From: Actinacidiphila glaucinigra
Lineage (GTDB): Bacteria > Actinomycetota > Actinomycetes > Streptomycetales > Streptomycetaceae
Assembly: GCF_900188405.1 (NCBI RefSeq)
Contig: NZ_FZOF01000007.1
Location: 1 to 64,000 of the forward strand
DNA length: 64,000 nt
Reading direction: 5' to 3'
Under the pieces are notes generated by a model, which saw only the letters and a list, made by a program, of their open reading frames with translations, ran no database searches and had not been told where the DNA came from. A program made the translations under genes and the position numbers. The stretch's first letter is position 1, and the number at the start of each line of letters is the position of its first letter. Shown here piece by piece: positions 63,032 through 64,000 of the stretch.

Positions 63032-63560
63032 TCAGGACGAAGGGCCCGCCCCGGGTGCCAGGGGGAGCACGTCGATCCGGCCGCCCGCGCAGACCGCTCC
63101 CGCGGTCCACGGCGCGGTCGCGGCGTCGTGGCGGTCGGGCGGGATGACGCGGACGGTCCGCGCCGTCGGTTCGCAGGGGCCGGTGACGGGTTCGGAGCCC
63201 GAGGGGACGGCGCCCCAGTGCAGCCGCGCCCAGCCGCCCGCCCGGGGCCACCGTGAGGTCCGCGGCCGCCTGCGAGGTGTCGCGCACGACGCGGGTCGGG
63301 ACCTTCGCCCCGTCGGGCCCGGTGAGTTGGAGACCGACGTAGCCGCGGGTGGTGCAGGCGGTGCGTGAGGTGTTGGTGAGGACGAGCGCGGCGTAGCGGT
63401 TGCCCGCGCCCGCGTCGATTGCCCGTACGGAGGCCGCGAGGTCCTTCGCGGCGCACCGGGCGACCGGGGTGCCTGGTGTCGCGGCCGCGGATGGGCCCGC
63501 GCCGCAGGCGAGGGCCAGGGCCGCGAGGCCCGCCGCGGAGGCGGCTCGGTGGTGCCCCAT
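63032..63560 (-). pseudogene. Frameshifted DUF4232 secreted protein
   Basis: ATG 63560 (with GGGAGG upstream) starts a signal peptide (A-A-S-A-A-G-L-A-A-L-A-L-A-C-G) and a DUF4232 beta domain (L-V-L-T-N-T-S-R-T-A-C-T-T-R-G-Y-V-G-L-Q-L). After V-A-P-G-G-R, near 63228-63240, the frame is lost; the protein continues one frame over as W-A-R-L-H-W-G-A-V-P and on to G-A-V-C-A-G-G-R-I-D-V-L-P, ending at 63032. The corrected product is about 175 residues. The break lies in a G/C-rich run, so sequencing error is possible. Confidence 0.8.
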
Positions 63561-63628
63561 CGGATCCTCCCTGTTCGGTCCGGGAGCCGAGTGACGCGTG
63601 CGCCGGGCGCACACTGGATGTGACTCCG

Positions 63629-64000
63629 CTACGGCCCGTCCGGTTTCACCGCTTCCGCATCCTTTGCGCAACCTTGGTTCCCGGCGGCCTCCCGCCGCGC
63701 CCCGCACGTCCCGCGGACGACCAGCCGCGTCGGCAGCACCCGCGGCGGCAGCGGGTGTACGGCTTCCGGCCCGAGCAGCTCGCACAGCGCCGCGACGGCC
63801 GCGGTGCCGAGGGCGCGGTCGTCCTGGGCGACGGTGGTGAGCGCGGGGCGCACGAGGGTGGCCGCGTCGATGTCGTCGAAGCCGACGACCGCCAGGTCCC
63901 CGGGAACGGACAGGCCCGCGTCGGCGACGGCGTGCAGGGCGCCGATCGCCATCATGTCGCCGGCGGCGAAAAGCGCCGTCGGCGGCTCGGGCAGGGCGAG
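63629..64000 (-). CDS. LacI family transcriptional regulator (partial, runs off the window)
   Basis: The C-terminal 123 residues of a LacI/GalR regulator: P-T-A-L-F-A-A-G-D-M-M-A-I-G-A-L, L-A-V-V-G-F-D-D-I-D-A-A (the conserved sugar-domain motif) and L-T-T-V-A-Q-D-D-R-A-L-G near the end. A Cys/Arg-rich tail follows. The DNA-binding half lies beyond base 64000. The ligand, probably a sugar, cannot be told. Confidence 0.9.
   Translation of the reverse strand, partial: LALPEPPTALFAAGDMMAIGALHAVADAGLSVPGDLAVVGFDDIDAATLVRPALTTVAQDDRALGTAAVAALCELLGPEAVHPLPPRVLPTRLVVRGTCGARREAAGNQGCAKDAEAVKPDGP

Overview
The window is a stretch of a high-GC actinobacterial chromosome, almost certainly Streptomyces or a close relative. 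The signs are very strong G/C third-codon bias, many GTG starts and leaderless-looking promoters, long perfect GC-rich terminator stems, a Rox-type rifamycin monooxygenase with its inverted-repeat promoter element, and gene orders I recognise from streptomycetes. It opens on the 5S gene at the end of a ribosomal RNA operon and closes inside a LacI-type regulator gene.

Bases 1-18,100 are a conserved core. A CDP-alcohol phosphatidyltransferase, a two-domain sugar-nucleotide pyrophosphorylase, a DUF881 / small basic protein / DUF881 membrane operon, a GarA-like FHA protein, an FtsR-like MerR regulator, a DUF151 nuclease-fold protein, a second MerR regulator, DinB, a PRC-barrel protein and riboswitch-controlled glycine decarboxylase follow in nearly the order of the Mycobacterium tuberculosis Rv1822-Rv1832 region. 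A glutamate-cysteine ligase family enzyme and a CPBP membrane protease come next.

Bases 18,000-39,100 are an accessory, redox-rich region and the most interesting part. Two repeated operators occur there. The first is a dyad around GACCGGTC(GTCTA) in front of a TetR gene, a zinc alcohol dehydrogenase, a nitronate monooxygenase / NTF2-like / MFS cluster, an SDR and a WrbA-DsbA/MarR divergon. The second is the 19-bp element TCACC-N9-GGTGA, seen seven times: around three small genes and a DipZ-like DsbD-thioredoxin fusion, before a Tat-exported alpha/beta hydrolase, overlapping the start of a CGNR zinc-finger regulator, and before an operon of a severely shortened GMC flavoprotein, a Tat-exported molybdoenzyme and a cytochrome b. 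I infer two interleaved regulons, one for cytoplasmic quinone/electrophile reductases and one for redox repair or detoxification outside the membrane, with the CGNR protein the best candidate regulator of the second.

Bases 39,600-54,000 carry a large secreted amidase, a long-form GAPDH, GNAT and TetR/cupin genes, a Ser/Thr kinase, UppP, two CNNM/CorC-type membrane proteins, TatA, and a BlaI-type repressor with an M56 peptidase. A second BlaI-type operator lies before a TerB-like gene, whose stop codon sits at the edge of a 266-bp MITE-like element.

Bases 54,900-64,000 contain a Pls-like carrier/membrane/hexapeptide-repeat protein with no adenylation domain, rox with its RAE, a Sua5/YciO-type protein, a PadR regulator with a His/Gly-rich head, a PASTA lipoprotein, a frameshifted DUF4232 gene and the partial LacI gene. 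Two genes (19,072-19,474 and 63,032-63,560) are broken by single-base frameshifts in G/C runs; sequencing error and genuine decay cannot be told apart from this window alone.
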